In this document: positions 57,799-64,000 of the stretch, piece after piece | Layout: the number at the start of each line of letters is the position of its first letter | Numbering within the stretch: position 1 is the stretch's first letter | Assembly (NCBI GenBank): GCA_965229715.1 | Contig: CBDDJL010000003.1 | Location: forward strand, 1 to 64,000 | Length of the DNA: 64,000 nt | Direction: 5' to 3' | Origin: JAVJST01 sp965229715 | GTDB lineage: Bacteria > Pseudomonadota > Alphaproteobacteria > Rhodospirillales > Casp-alpha2 | The notes under the pieces: model-generated | Database searches by the model: none | The model's input: the letters and a program-made list of their open reading frames with translations, nothing else | What the model was told of the DNA's origin: nothing | Translations under genes and position numbers: made by a program

Positions 57799-58536
57799 TC
57801 ATGGCATGATGCTCCCGCCGTTCATTCCGAGGCCCTGACCCGTGATGTAGGCGCCCCCGTCACCGCACAGAAATGCCGCCATCTGTGCGACCTCGTCGGG
57901 TTGCGCGAAGCGCCGCATGGGAATGTCCAGTTCGCGTTCGCGCCATTCCGGGCTCATGTTTTCGACGTCCAACATGGCGGTATCCGTCGGGCCGGGACAC
58001 AGGGCGTTGACGTTGATATCCGGTGCGAACTCCAGCGCCCAGGACCGAACCAGGCCGAGGACGCCGTGCTTCGAGGCGACGTACGGGGAGAAGGTTTCGC
58101 GGCCGTAATAGGCCAGATCGGACGACGTCATGATGACGCGGCCGCCGCCCGTTTTCGTCATGCACCGAATGGCTTCGCGGCCGACCAGAAAGCTGCCGCG
58201 GAGATTGACGGCGATCACGCGGTCGAACTCGCTGAGCGGAGTCTCAAGAAGCGGGCGTTCATGGATGATACCGGCGCAGTGCACGAGATAATCGAGCGCA
58301 CGCGATCCGCCAAAATACCGTTCAAATACCGCCACCACGGATACCTCGTCGGTTACGTCACACATCGTTTGTTCCGTGGACCCGCCGTCGGCGGCGATGG
58401 CATCAGCCGTCTCCCGACAGTCGAGCTGATCGGCGAGCACGACGTGGGCGCCGGCTGTCGCAAGCGCCTCGGCACAGGCCCGGCCGATGCCGCGGCTCGC
58501 CCCCGTTACCAACGCATTCCGGCCTTCGAAACTCAT
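57799..58536 (-). CDS. Short-chain dehydrogenase/reductase
   Basis: A 245-residue SDR with TGASRGIG, HCAG (in place of NNAG), a catalytic Ser in MTSSDLAYYG and YVASK. It overlaps the preceding SDR gene by 4 bases, and the deacetylase gene follows after 31 bases. Both SDRs here are related but distinct, so they may oxidise successive or isomeric intermediates. Cofactor is probably NAD(H), judged from the acidic residue in VLADQLD after the second strand. Confidence 0.9.
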   Translation of the reverse strand: MSFEGRNALVTGASRGIGRACAEALATAGAHVVLADQLDCRETADAIAADGGSTEQTMCDVTDEVSVVAVFERYFGGSRALDYLVHCAGIIHERPLLETPLSEFDRVIAVNLRGSFLVGREAIRCMTKTGGGRVIMTSSDLAYYGRETFSPYVASKHGVLGLVRSWALEFAPDINVNALCPGPTDTAMLDVENMSPEWRERELDIPMRRFAQPDEVAQMAAFLCGDGGAYITGQGLGMNGGSIMP

Positions 58537-59327
58537 GCCTGAACCTCGCCGCGATCGACCATGACGGCCTGCCCGACGATGTCCGCCGATGCGTCGGACG
58601 CCAGGAACAGGTAGGTGGCCGCCATATCGCTCGGTTCCATGAGGCCATCCATGATCTGTGCGCCCGTAATTTCACCCAGCAGATCTTGCTCCGGGCGACC
58701 GGTACGGTTCGCCATGTTTTTCAACGACAACATGGATGCATCCGTCCGCACCCAGCCCGGACAAACCCCATTGACGCGGATTCCCCGGGGCGCGAGTTCC
58801 TGCGCCATGGACCGCATAAACCCGAGATTGGCGTGTTTTGAACTGCAGTAGGCGGAAAACTCCGGAACCGCCGTCCGGCTCCAGATCGAGCACGTGAAAA
58901 TTATGGTGGAACCAGCCGGCATTCTGCGTGCCGCATACCGGGTGACATTGAACGTGCCGATCACGTTGATATCGATGATGCGGCGGAAGGTTTCCTCGAC
59001 CGCGTCGTCGTCATCGAGGATGGGCGTAATCCGTTCAAGTCCGGCATTGTTGATCAACACGTCGATCCGTTCGAGTGAGGCCATGGCGGTGCGTACGGCA
59101 TCGACATCCGTGATGTCGCACTGAATTCCGCGCACGTCGCCCCCTGTTTTCGCGGCCAGGGCTCCGGCGACGTCATGTACCTCGACGCTTTGCGCCAGGA
59201 TCGCGACGTCCGCGCCGGCATTCGCGAATCCCTCGGCGATTCCGTGACCGATACCCCGGCTGCCGCCGGTGATCAGGACCGTGTGGCCGCTGAAGTCGTA
59301 TGAAATGTTTCGCGGACTCGAGATCAT
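58533..59327 (-). CDS. Short-chain dehydrogenase/reductase
   Basis: A 264-residue SDR with TGGSRGIG, NNAG, a catalytic Ser in FTCSIWSR and YCSSK. Its N-terminus has a longer lead than the neighbour (ISSPRNISYDF). It overlaps the ABC ATPase gene by 4 bases and the next SDR by 4 bases, so all belong to one tightly packed operon. The substrate is unknown; the ABC importer suggests it acts on the imported compound. Confidence 0.9.
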   Translation of the reverse strand: MISSPRNISYDFSGHTVLITGGSRGIGHGIAEGFANAGADVAILAQSVEVHDVAGALAAKTGGDVRGIQCDITDVDAVRTAMASLERIDVLINNAGLERITPILDDDDAVEETFRRIIDINVIGTFNVTRYAARRMPAGSTIIFTCSIWSRTAVPEFSAYCSSKHANLGFMRSMAQELAPRGIRVNGVCPGWVRTDASMLSLKNMANRTGRPEQDLLGEITGAQIMDGLMEPSDMAATYLFLASDASADIVGQAVMVDRGEVQA

Positions 59328-60139
59328 TCGTCTATGTCGGGGCGTTGTGCCCGCATCAGGGCCATGATGTGACGCTCGGCGTCGAAGTATCCGTCCTTCT
59401 CGAGCGCCGCTTCCTTCTCGGCAATTCGTTCGCCCTTCTTGAAACTGACGGGGCCGTCCTCGAGGATCGTCCCGGGATGGCTGGAGAAAAAGACGATGCG
59501 GTCGCCGAGGAACAAGGCTTCCTCGATGTCGTGGGTCACCATGACCACCGTCGTGTCCGTGGACTCAAGGATGGAGATCATCAACTCCTGCATATTCCAT
59601 CGGGTTTCCGCGTCGAGCGCGCCGAACGGCTCGTCCATCAGGAGGACACTCGGTTTGTTGGCCAGGGTTCGGGCGATGGCGACCCGTTGCTTCATGCCGC
59701 CGGACAACTGGCTCGGGTACGCGTCCTTGAACTTCGTCAACCTGACGAGATCGAGAAAGTCGGCTGCAATCTCGCGCCGTTCCTTTGCCGGGACGCCATT
59801 GCATTTCATGCCGTATTCGACGTTTTCGCCAACGGTGAGCCAGTCGAACGAGGTGTAGTTCTGGAACACCATGCCCCGATGACGATCGGGCCCCTCGATC
59901 AGTTCGTCATCGAGCAGCATACGCCCGGTGGTCGGAACCTCCAGACCGGCAATCATCCGCAGAACCGTCGACTTGCCGCATCCGGACGGTCCGAGCAACA
60001 CGCAATATTCGTTCTGCGCGACAGAGAAGCTGATGTCCTCTAACGCGATAATTTCGCTGCCATCGGCCAATGGGAAAATCTTTCCGACGCTGTCGACGAC
60101 CAGCTTGGCAGACCCCGTGGTTTGTTCGGGTGCATTCAT
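59324..60139 (-). CDS. ABC transporter ATP-binding protein (NitT/TauT family)
   Basis: A 271-residue ATPase. Walker A is GPSGCGKST (about 52-60), the signature is LSGGMKQRVAIARTL and Walker B is VLLMDEPFGALD. These match TauB/SsuB-type nucleotide-binding subunits, which import taurine, sulfonates, nitrate or pyrimidines. The start at 60139 (MNAPEQ) is preferred to 60166, which would run into the permease gene. It overlaps the SDR gene by 4 bases and follows the permease by 13 bases. Confidence 0.93.
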   Translation of the reverse strand: MNAPEQTTGSAKLVVDSVGKIFPLADGSEIIALEDISFSVAQNEYCVLLGPSGCGKSTVLRMIAGLEVPTTGRMLLDDELIEGPDRHRGMVFQNYTSFDWLTVGENVEYGMKCNGVPAKERREIAADFLDLVRLTKFKDAYPSQLSGGMKQRVAIARTLANKPSVLLMDEPFGALDAETRWNMQELMISILESTDTTVVMVTHDIEEALFLGDRIVFFSSHPGTILEDGPVSFKKGERIAEKEAALEKDGYFDAERHIMALMRAQRPDIDE

Positions 60140-60152
60140 GACCGAAACTCCC

Positions 60153-60968
60153 CTAACGACCCGCATTGTAGAGATAGCCGAAGATCGTTCGATGCGCCCA
60201 TCTGAACAGAAGATCGAACAGCAATCCCAGGATGCCGATAACCAGAATGCCCGCCATGATCTCGTCGGTGTAGAGGAAGCGGCGCGCCCGCATCATCATG
60301 GCGCCGATGCCCGTCGTCGATGCAACGATCTCGGCGATGACAAGGTATGTCCAGCTGACGGCAAGCATCTGGCGCATGGCGTCGACGATGTTCGGCATCA
60401 CCGCCGGCACGATCACCGACCACAACACGCGCCGTTGCGAAGCGCCCAGGGTCAGGGCGGTTTCGATCAGCTCGATGCGGACCTGACGGGTGTAATCCAT
60501 GACGAGCGTAATCAGGAAGAAAACAACACCGATGAACAGCAAGGCCAGCTTCGGTCCTTCGCCGGTGCCCAGCCACATCAGCAGGATTGGAATGAAGGCG
60601 GGGGCAGGGAGGTAGCGCCATGCCGAGACGAACGGATTGAAGAAAGCTTCGACCGCGGGAAACGTTCCCATGAGGATTCCCAACGGTATGGCAAGCAGAC
60701 AGGCACCGGTGAAACTGCCAAGCACGCGGAGAACACTGACGCCGATATCGCCTGGGAAACGTCCGCCGACCATTAGCTCGTAGAGCGTGCTCAGCACCTG
60801 TTCCGGGGGCGGCACCAAAAGGACGTTCACGGCTTCGTACACGACCGCCAGTTTCCAGGCGGCGAAGAAAATGATCCAGATTCCGATCCCGAGACAAATA
60901 GTCATGGTGCGGGATATCGGCTTGCGGATGCTATGCTGACGCTTCGTATTGCGGGAGTTGTTCGGCAT
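60153..60968 (-). CDS. ABC transporter permease (NitT/TauT family)
   Basis: A 271-residue permease with about six membrane helices. It has the EAA-like loop TALTLGASQRRVLWSVIVPAVMPNI (about 165-190) and the LLMWLGTGEGPKLALLFI segment of the TauC branch. The start at 60968 is preferred to 60998. It lies 13 bases before the ATPase gene and 135 bases after the binding-protein gene; a hairpin in that gap (61069-61092) may lower permease expression. Confidence 0.92.
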   Translation of the reverse strand: MPNNSRNTKRQHSIRKPISRTMTICLGIGIWIIFFAAWKLAVVYEAVNVLLVPPPEQVLSTLYELMVGGRFPGDIGVSVLRVLGSFTGACLLAIPLGILMGTFPAVEAFFNPFVSAWRYLPAPAFIPILLMWLGTGEGPKLALLFIGVVFFLITLVMDYTRQVRIELIETALTLGASQRRVLWSVIVPAVMPNIVDAMRQMLAVSWTYLVIAEIVASTTGIGAMMMRARRFLYTDEIMAGILVIGILGLLFDLLFRWAHRTIFGYLYNAGR

Positions 60969-61068
60969 CACGAACCTTCCGGTCTGGCCATGCGACAAGC
61001 CACTTTACGCAGATCACTGCGCAGCGCCACAGAATACAAAACCTGATAAACGGACTGGTCCGGGAAAC

Positions 61069-61092
61069 GGCGGGGCACCATGGCGCCCCGCC
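61069..61092 (-). terminator. Hairpin between the binding-protein and permease genes
   Basis: Eight-base GC arms (GGCGGGGC at 61069-61076, GCCCCGCC at 61085-61092) with an 8-base loop start 11 bases after the binding-protein stop on the minus strand. Only GTTTCCC follows. As in many ABC operons this could give more binding protein than permease. Confidence 0.55.
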
Positions 61093-61103
61093 ACCTCTCG
61101 GCG

Positions 61104-62171
61104 TTAGTTGGCAGAGATCGACTGGCGGTAGCCGCTTGCGACGAGATCGCCGATCAATGAGCAATCCACGGCCTTCGATGAGTCGACCATCTCGGTCATG
61201 AGGCCTAGCTTGATCCACCATTCGTTCACGAAGGTCGCGACATCGACCACACTGCCGTTCGGCAGGCCGAATGGCGGATCACCCTCCAGCGCACCGCAAA
61301 CGCGCGCAGCTTCATCGAAGTCGTACATGTAGATGCCGCCATCGAAATACTTGCCGTTCGTCCCGATCACGTAGCCCACGTCTTCGACCGGCCACTGCAG
61401 GAAGTCGGCCAGCAACGCGTTCACCTCTTCCGTGTTGTCATGCCAGTACTGGACCGAGTCCCACCGGGCTTTGAGAACATCCAAGGCGGTTTGTCGACGC
61501 TCCTTGATGAAGTTCTTGTTCATGTAGATGACGTCCATGAAAATACCGGTCTCCAGCATCGCCGGATCCGCCGTATGGATGGCGCTGTAGGCGCCTTCCC
61601 GGGCCGCAAGAACCTTGGAGATCCAAGGCTCGTAAAGGTATGCCGCGGCAAGGTCGCCGGACATCATCGGGCCGACAGCTTCGTCGGAATTGAGGTTGAC
61701 CCATTCAACCTCGTCCGGTGCGACGTCGATCGTGTCCAGCATCAGGCCCATGAGCAGGTGGCCGATATAGGCCTGCGGCGCGGCGACTTTCTGACCCTTG
61801 ATGTTTTCGGCGGTCACGCCCGGCGAAAAGATAATGTGATCCACACCATAGGAAGGGTTGGTGAATCCCACATTGACGACGTCGGTTCCCCGTTCGGCGA
61901 TCAACGGCGTGTAGTCGCCGGTGCACATATAGACGTCGATCTGTCCGGCGGCGGTTGCCAAATGCCCGCCGATCGGATCGTTGAAAAACGTGAAGTCGTA
62001 CTCGATGTTCGGTGAGAGGCCTTTTTCCTCTGCCACTTTCAGCATGGCATATCCCGGCCATGACACGCAGATACCGACGTTGACCTTTTCGGCCGCATGC
62101 GTGCTCGTGGCCATGGATGCCACTAAGGCGAACACGCCAAAAACACCGGTCAAAATCTTTTTGAGATTCAT
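61104..62171 (-). CDS. ABC transporter substrate-binding protein (NitT/TauT family)
   Basis: A 355-residue periplasmic binding protein with a Sec signal peptide (MNLKKILTGVFGVFALVASM, cleavage after HAA near 27). The mature part begins KVNVGICVSWPGYAMLKVAEEKGL, like TauA/SsuA-type receptors, and continues with NVGFTNPSYGVDHII. AGGAGAGG lies just before the ATG at 62171; the longer frame to 62357 has poor codon use. It is the first gene of the leftward operon and divergent from the TetR gene. Confidence 0.92.
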   Translation of the reverse strand: MNLKKILTGVFGVFALVASMATSTHAAEKVNVGICVSWPGYAMLKVAEEKGLSPNIEYDFTFFNDPIGGHLATAAGQIDVYMCTGDYTPLIAERGTDVVNVGFTNPSYGVDHIIFSPGVTAENIKGQKVAAPQAYIGHLLMGLMLDTIDVAPDEVEWVNLNSDEAVGPMMSGDLAAAYLYEPWISKVLAAREGAYSAIHTADPAMLETGIFMDVIYMNKNFIKERRQTALDVLKARWDSVQYWHDNTEEVNALLADFLQWPVEDVGYVIGTNGKYFDGGIYMYDFDEAARVCGALEGDPPFGLPNGSVVDVATFVNEWWIKLGLMTEMVDSSKAVDCSLIGDLVASGYRQSISAN

Positions 62172-62240
62172 CCCACCTCTCCTGTTTCCCGTTTGGTTTT
62201 TAATTGCACGAATAGTCCCTGAGCCAAAAACGCTATCGGC

Positions 62241-62285
62241 GACAATAAATTTAGTCAATAAAATAATATGGTCTATAAAAGTAAT
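62241..62285. promoter_or_regulatory. Direct repeats in the tetR / ABC-operon divergent region
   Basis: Two imperfect copies of GTCNATAAAA with a trailing TAAT (62254-62267 and 62271-62285) lie 17 bases apart, and a shorter relative, GACAATAAA, is at 62241-62249. The stretch is AT-rich and lies between the divergent starts at 62171 and 62367. These are candidate TetR-family operator sites overlapping the operon promoter. Confidence 0.45.
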
Positions 62286-62366
62286 CGACTGTACGATCCC
62301 GGCTTTGGTCGCCAGGGGCGGCCGTGAGAGGCAGACCATGCAACATATGGAACCCACAGGCGGTCA

Positions 62367-62981
62367 ATGGCTGGGCTAAGAGAAAAGCAGAAGGAAAGCC
62401 GGCAGCGACGGATTCTCGAAACGGCGCGTCAACAGTTCCGTGCTGCGTCCTATCGGGACGTCACCATCGAAGCGATCGCGGACGAGGCCGAACTGTCGTC
62501 CATGACGGTGTTCAATTACTACGGGACGAAAGGTGGGTTGCTGCTGGCGCTCATTGCTGAAAGCGACCGCCAATTGATCGAAAAAATCGACACGATTCTG
62601 AAGATGCGTCACGATGATGCCGCGTCGGCGGTGATCGCCTTTTCGAGAACGATTTTCGACCACGCGTTTTCCTATTTGGATCAGGACACGTGGGGCCATG
62701 TGCTGTCCACGGCGATCCGCGAGGGCAATTCGACCTTTGGGCGCGGTTTCATGGCCCTCGAAGATGAGCTTTGCAAACTCCTGACAGAACTTCTTGAGCG
62801 CCTCAAGACCGATGGCCTCGTCGCGGTGGATTGCGACTGCGAGACGGCTGCTGTCGTCATCTACGGTGTTCACAACGCATGTTTCACGTTGTTTGCGTCG
62901 GATTCTGGAATATCCAGACGCGAGATCGACCGGCGAACCAGCCGGGATCTCCGGTTCGTCGCCACCTGCATCGGCGCCTGA
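62367..62981 (+). CDS. TetR/AcrR family regulator
   Basis: A 204-residue TetR-type regulator. The N-terminal helix-turn-helix is AIADEAELSSMTVFNYYGTKGGLL (about 37-60), and the ligand domain spans about 75-200. The basic start REKQKESRQRRILETARQQF is typical. It is divergent from the ABC-SDR-deacetylase operon, its probable target; the substrate or a breakdown product may be the ligand. The stop overlaps a bidirectional hairpin at 62980-62995. Confidence 0.9.
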   Translation: MAGLREKQKESRQRRILETARQQFRAASYRDVTIEAIADEAELSSMTVFNYYGTKGGLLLALIAESDRQLIEKIDTILKMRHDDAASAVIAFSRTIFDHAFSYLDQDTWGHVLSTAIREGNSTFGRGFMALEDELCKLLTELLERLKTDGLVAVDCDCETAAVVIYGVHNACFTLFASDSGISRREIDRRTSRDLRFVATCIGA

Positions 62982-62995
62982 GCGCAACAGCGCTC
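62980..62995. terminator. Bidirectional hairpin between tetR and the second GS-like gene
   Basis: GAGCGC (62980-62985), AACA and GCGCTC (62990-62995) form a short perfect stem that overlaps the tetR stop. Both flanking genes end here, so it may terminate either transcript, though no U-run is present on either strand. Confidence 0.35.
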
Positions 62996-63007
62996 TAGGG
63001 AATTGAT

Positions 63008-64000
63008 TCAGACATTCAGCAGCAGGTGCTCACGCTCCCACGAGCTGATGACCTGCAGATACGTTCGATATTCAGCATTCTTTACCGCGACCACGGATTT
63101 GACGAAACGCTCGCCGAGCACGTCACGGATCGTGTCGCACGCTTCCAGGGCCTTCAACGAGTCGTCGAGATGCTGCGGCAAGTTGCGGGGCAGTTCATAC
63201 ACGCTCTCCGCGTGCGGCGCCTCGGGCTTGAGCTGCTCGATCATACCCAGGTATCCGGCGATCAACGTCCCGGCAGTGGCGAGATAGGGATTTACGTCCG
63301 CACCAGCGAGGCGGTTTTCGACGCGACGGGCCTCCGGCGGGGACGTCGGCACGCGAAGACCGCAAGTTCTGTTGTCATAACCCCAATGGGTATTGATCGG
63401 GGCTTCGTGATAGGTGAACCGGCGATAGGAATTGATGTTGGGCGCCGCGAGCGCCATCACCGCCGGCATGTATTTCTGCAAACCGCCGATGAAGTGTGCC
63501 AGCAACGGGCTGTCGCTACCGTCGTCGGTCGCGAATACATTGCGGCCGGTTTCCGCGTCGAGCACGCTCTGGTGAATGTGCATGGAGCTACCGGCCTCGA
63601 TCTGCATCGGCTTCGCCATGAACGTCGCATAGAGTTTGTGGCGGTTAGCGGTCTGCCGGACCGTGCGTTTGAACAGGAAGACCTGGTCGGCAAGGGCCAG
63701 TGCGTCACCGTGGCGGAAGTTGATCTCGAATTGTGCCGCGCCGCCTTCGTGATTCAACGTGTCGATATCGATCTTCTGGGCTTCGCAGTAGTCGTACACA
63801 TCCTCGAATAGGGGATCGAACTCGTTGACCGCATCGATGCCGAAGGCCTGTCGGCCGGTTTCGGCCCGGCCCGACCGCCCCATGGGCGGCTCCAGCGGAT
63901 AATCGGGATCACTGTTGATCTTGACCAGATAGAACTCTAGCTCGGGCGCGACAATGGGACGCCAGCCTTTCTGTTCATAGAGATTGAGCACGCGCTTGAG
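63008..64000 (-). CDS. Second glutamine synthetase-like ligase (5' end beyond the window)
   Basis: The last 331 codons of a GS-fold ligase; the frame is still open at position 64000, so the N-terminal part lies outside. It has the catalytic Glu pair VAPELEFYL, the NHEGGAAQFEINF segment, the SSMHIHQSVLDAETG metal loop and RRVENRLAGADVNPYL. It differs clearly from the ligase at 53345-54712, so the locus has two ligases. This branch resembles the type used to gamma-glutamylate amines (GlnA3/PuuA-like). The C-terminus ends SSWEREHLLLNV. Confidence 0.87.
   Translation of the reverse strand, partial: LKRVLNLYEQKGWRPIVAPELEFYLVKINSDPDYPLEPPMGRSGRAETGRQAFGIDAVNEFDPLFEDVYDYCEAQKIDIDTLNHEGGAAQFEINFRHGDALALADQVFLFKRTVRQTANRHKLYATFMAKPMQIEAGSSMHIHQSVLDAETGRNVFATDDGSDSPLLAHFIGGLQKYMPAVMALAAPNINSYRRFTYHEAPINTHWGYDNRTCGLRVPTSPPEARRVENRLAGADVNPYLATAGTLIAGYLGMIEQLKPEAPHAESVYELPRNLPQHLDDSLKALEACDTIRDVLGERFVKSVVAVKNAEYRTYLQVISSWEREHLLLNV

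Noticed and set aside
1..64000. CRISPR arrays, insertion sequences, prophage, toxin-antitoxin or restriction systems
   Set aside because: No regularly spaced repeats, transposases, phage genes or defence-gene signatures were recognised in any frame.

Overview
The window reads as chromosomal DNA of a GC-rich alphaproteobacterium, most likely a free-living (possibly marine) member of the Rhodospirillales or a relative. The evidence is the divergent bolA / J-domain pair, the aroK-aroB-DUF21 block divergent from an xerD cluster, accA, secA, and a ppiC-argJ-mutT run, an order that from memory recurs in alphaproteobacteria. Several TRAP transporters, TauABC-like uptake, malyl-CoA lyase and BluB fit the same lifestyle. 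No phage, transposase, plasmid function or CRISPR array was seen. The only stable RNA gene found is tRNA-Leu(UAA) at 42025-42109, with an encoded CCA.

Layout. 1-3.5 kb: J-domain protein, BolA, a flavin monooxygenase behind two palindromes, DUF2889 and CBS proteins. 3.5-9.9 kb: CorC-type transporter, aroB and aroK on the minus strand; on the plus strand an unreported 46-residue membrane protein, a 625-residue exported protein of unknown function, and xerD, with overlapping junctions. 9.9-16.3 kb (minus): a 2-hydroxyacid dehydrogenase, then a TRAP operon (dctP-dctQ-dctM) with an amidase and two small membrane proteins. 16.4-19.4 kb (plus): malyl-CoA lyase, accA and polyphosphate kinase 2. 19.4-24.4 kb: LysR / Tat-exported amine oxidase pair, YihY-BrkB protein and an SDR. 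24.4-27.5 kb (minus): a second TRAP operon (dctQ-dctM-dctP) with a strong terminator. 27.8-34.2 kb: secA, retropepsin-like protease, ppiC, argJ and mutT.

34-42.5 kb: M48 lipoprotein protease, exported methyltransferase, hydrolase / luciferase-like pair with a divergent LysR regulator, a winged-helix protein, a glycine-zipper lipoprotein, a MoCF-domain protein, bluB, tRNA-Leu with a palindrome against its 3' end, and a GIY-YIG nuclease gene broken by an in-frame stop. 42.5-53.2 kb: lone thiamine-diphosphate enzyme of the acetolactate synthase type, a miniature flagellar rod/hook-like protein, greB, a sensor protein that has lost every key histidine-kinase residue, a Nudix hydrolase, NatAB-like ABC exporter, methyltransferase, Cys/Met-metabolism PLP enzyme, drug/metabolite transporter, cyclic-nucleotide-binding protein and an anchored SH3-like protein.

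53.3-64 kb looks like one amine-assimilation locus. A glutamine-synthetase-like ligase (PuuA type), a class III aminotransferase and an SDR run rightward. They converge on a six-gene leftward operon encoding a NitT/TauT-type ABC importer, two SDRs and a polysaccharide-deacetylase-fold hydrolase. A divergent TetR regulator and a second glutamine-synthetase-like ligase (cut by the window end) lie at the far side. My reading is import of an amine or amide, gamma-glutamylation, transamination and oxidation. The substrate cannot be read from sequence alone.
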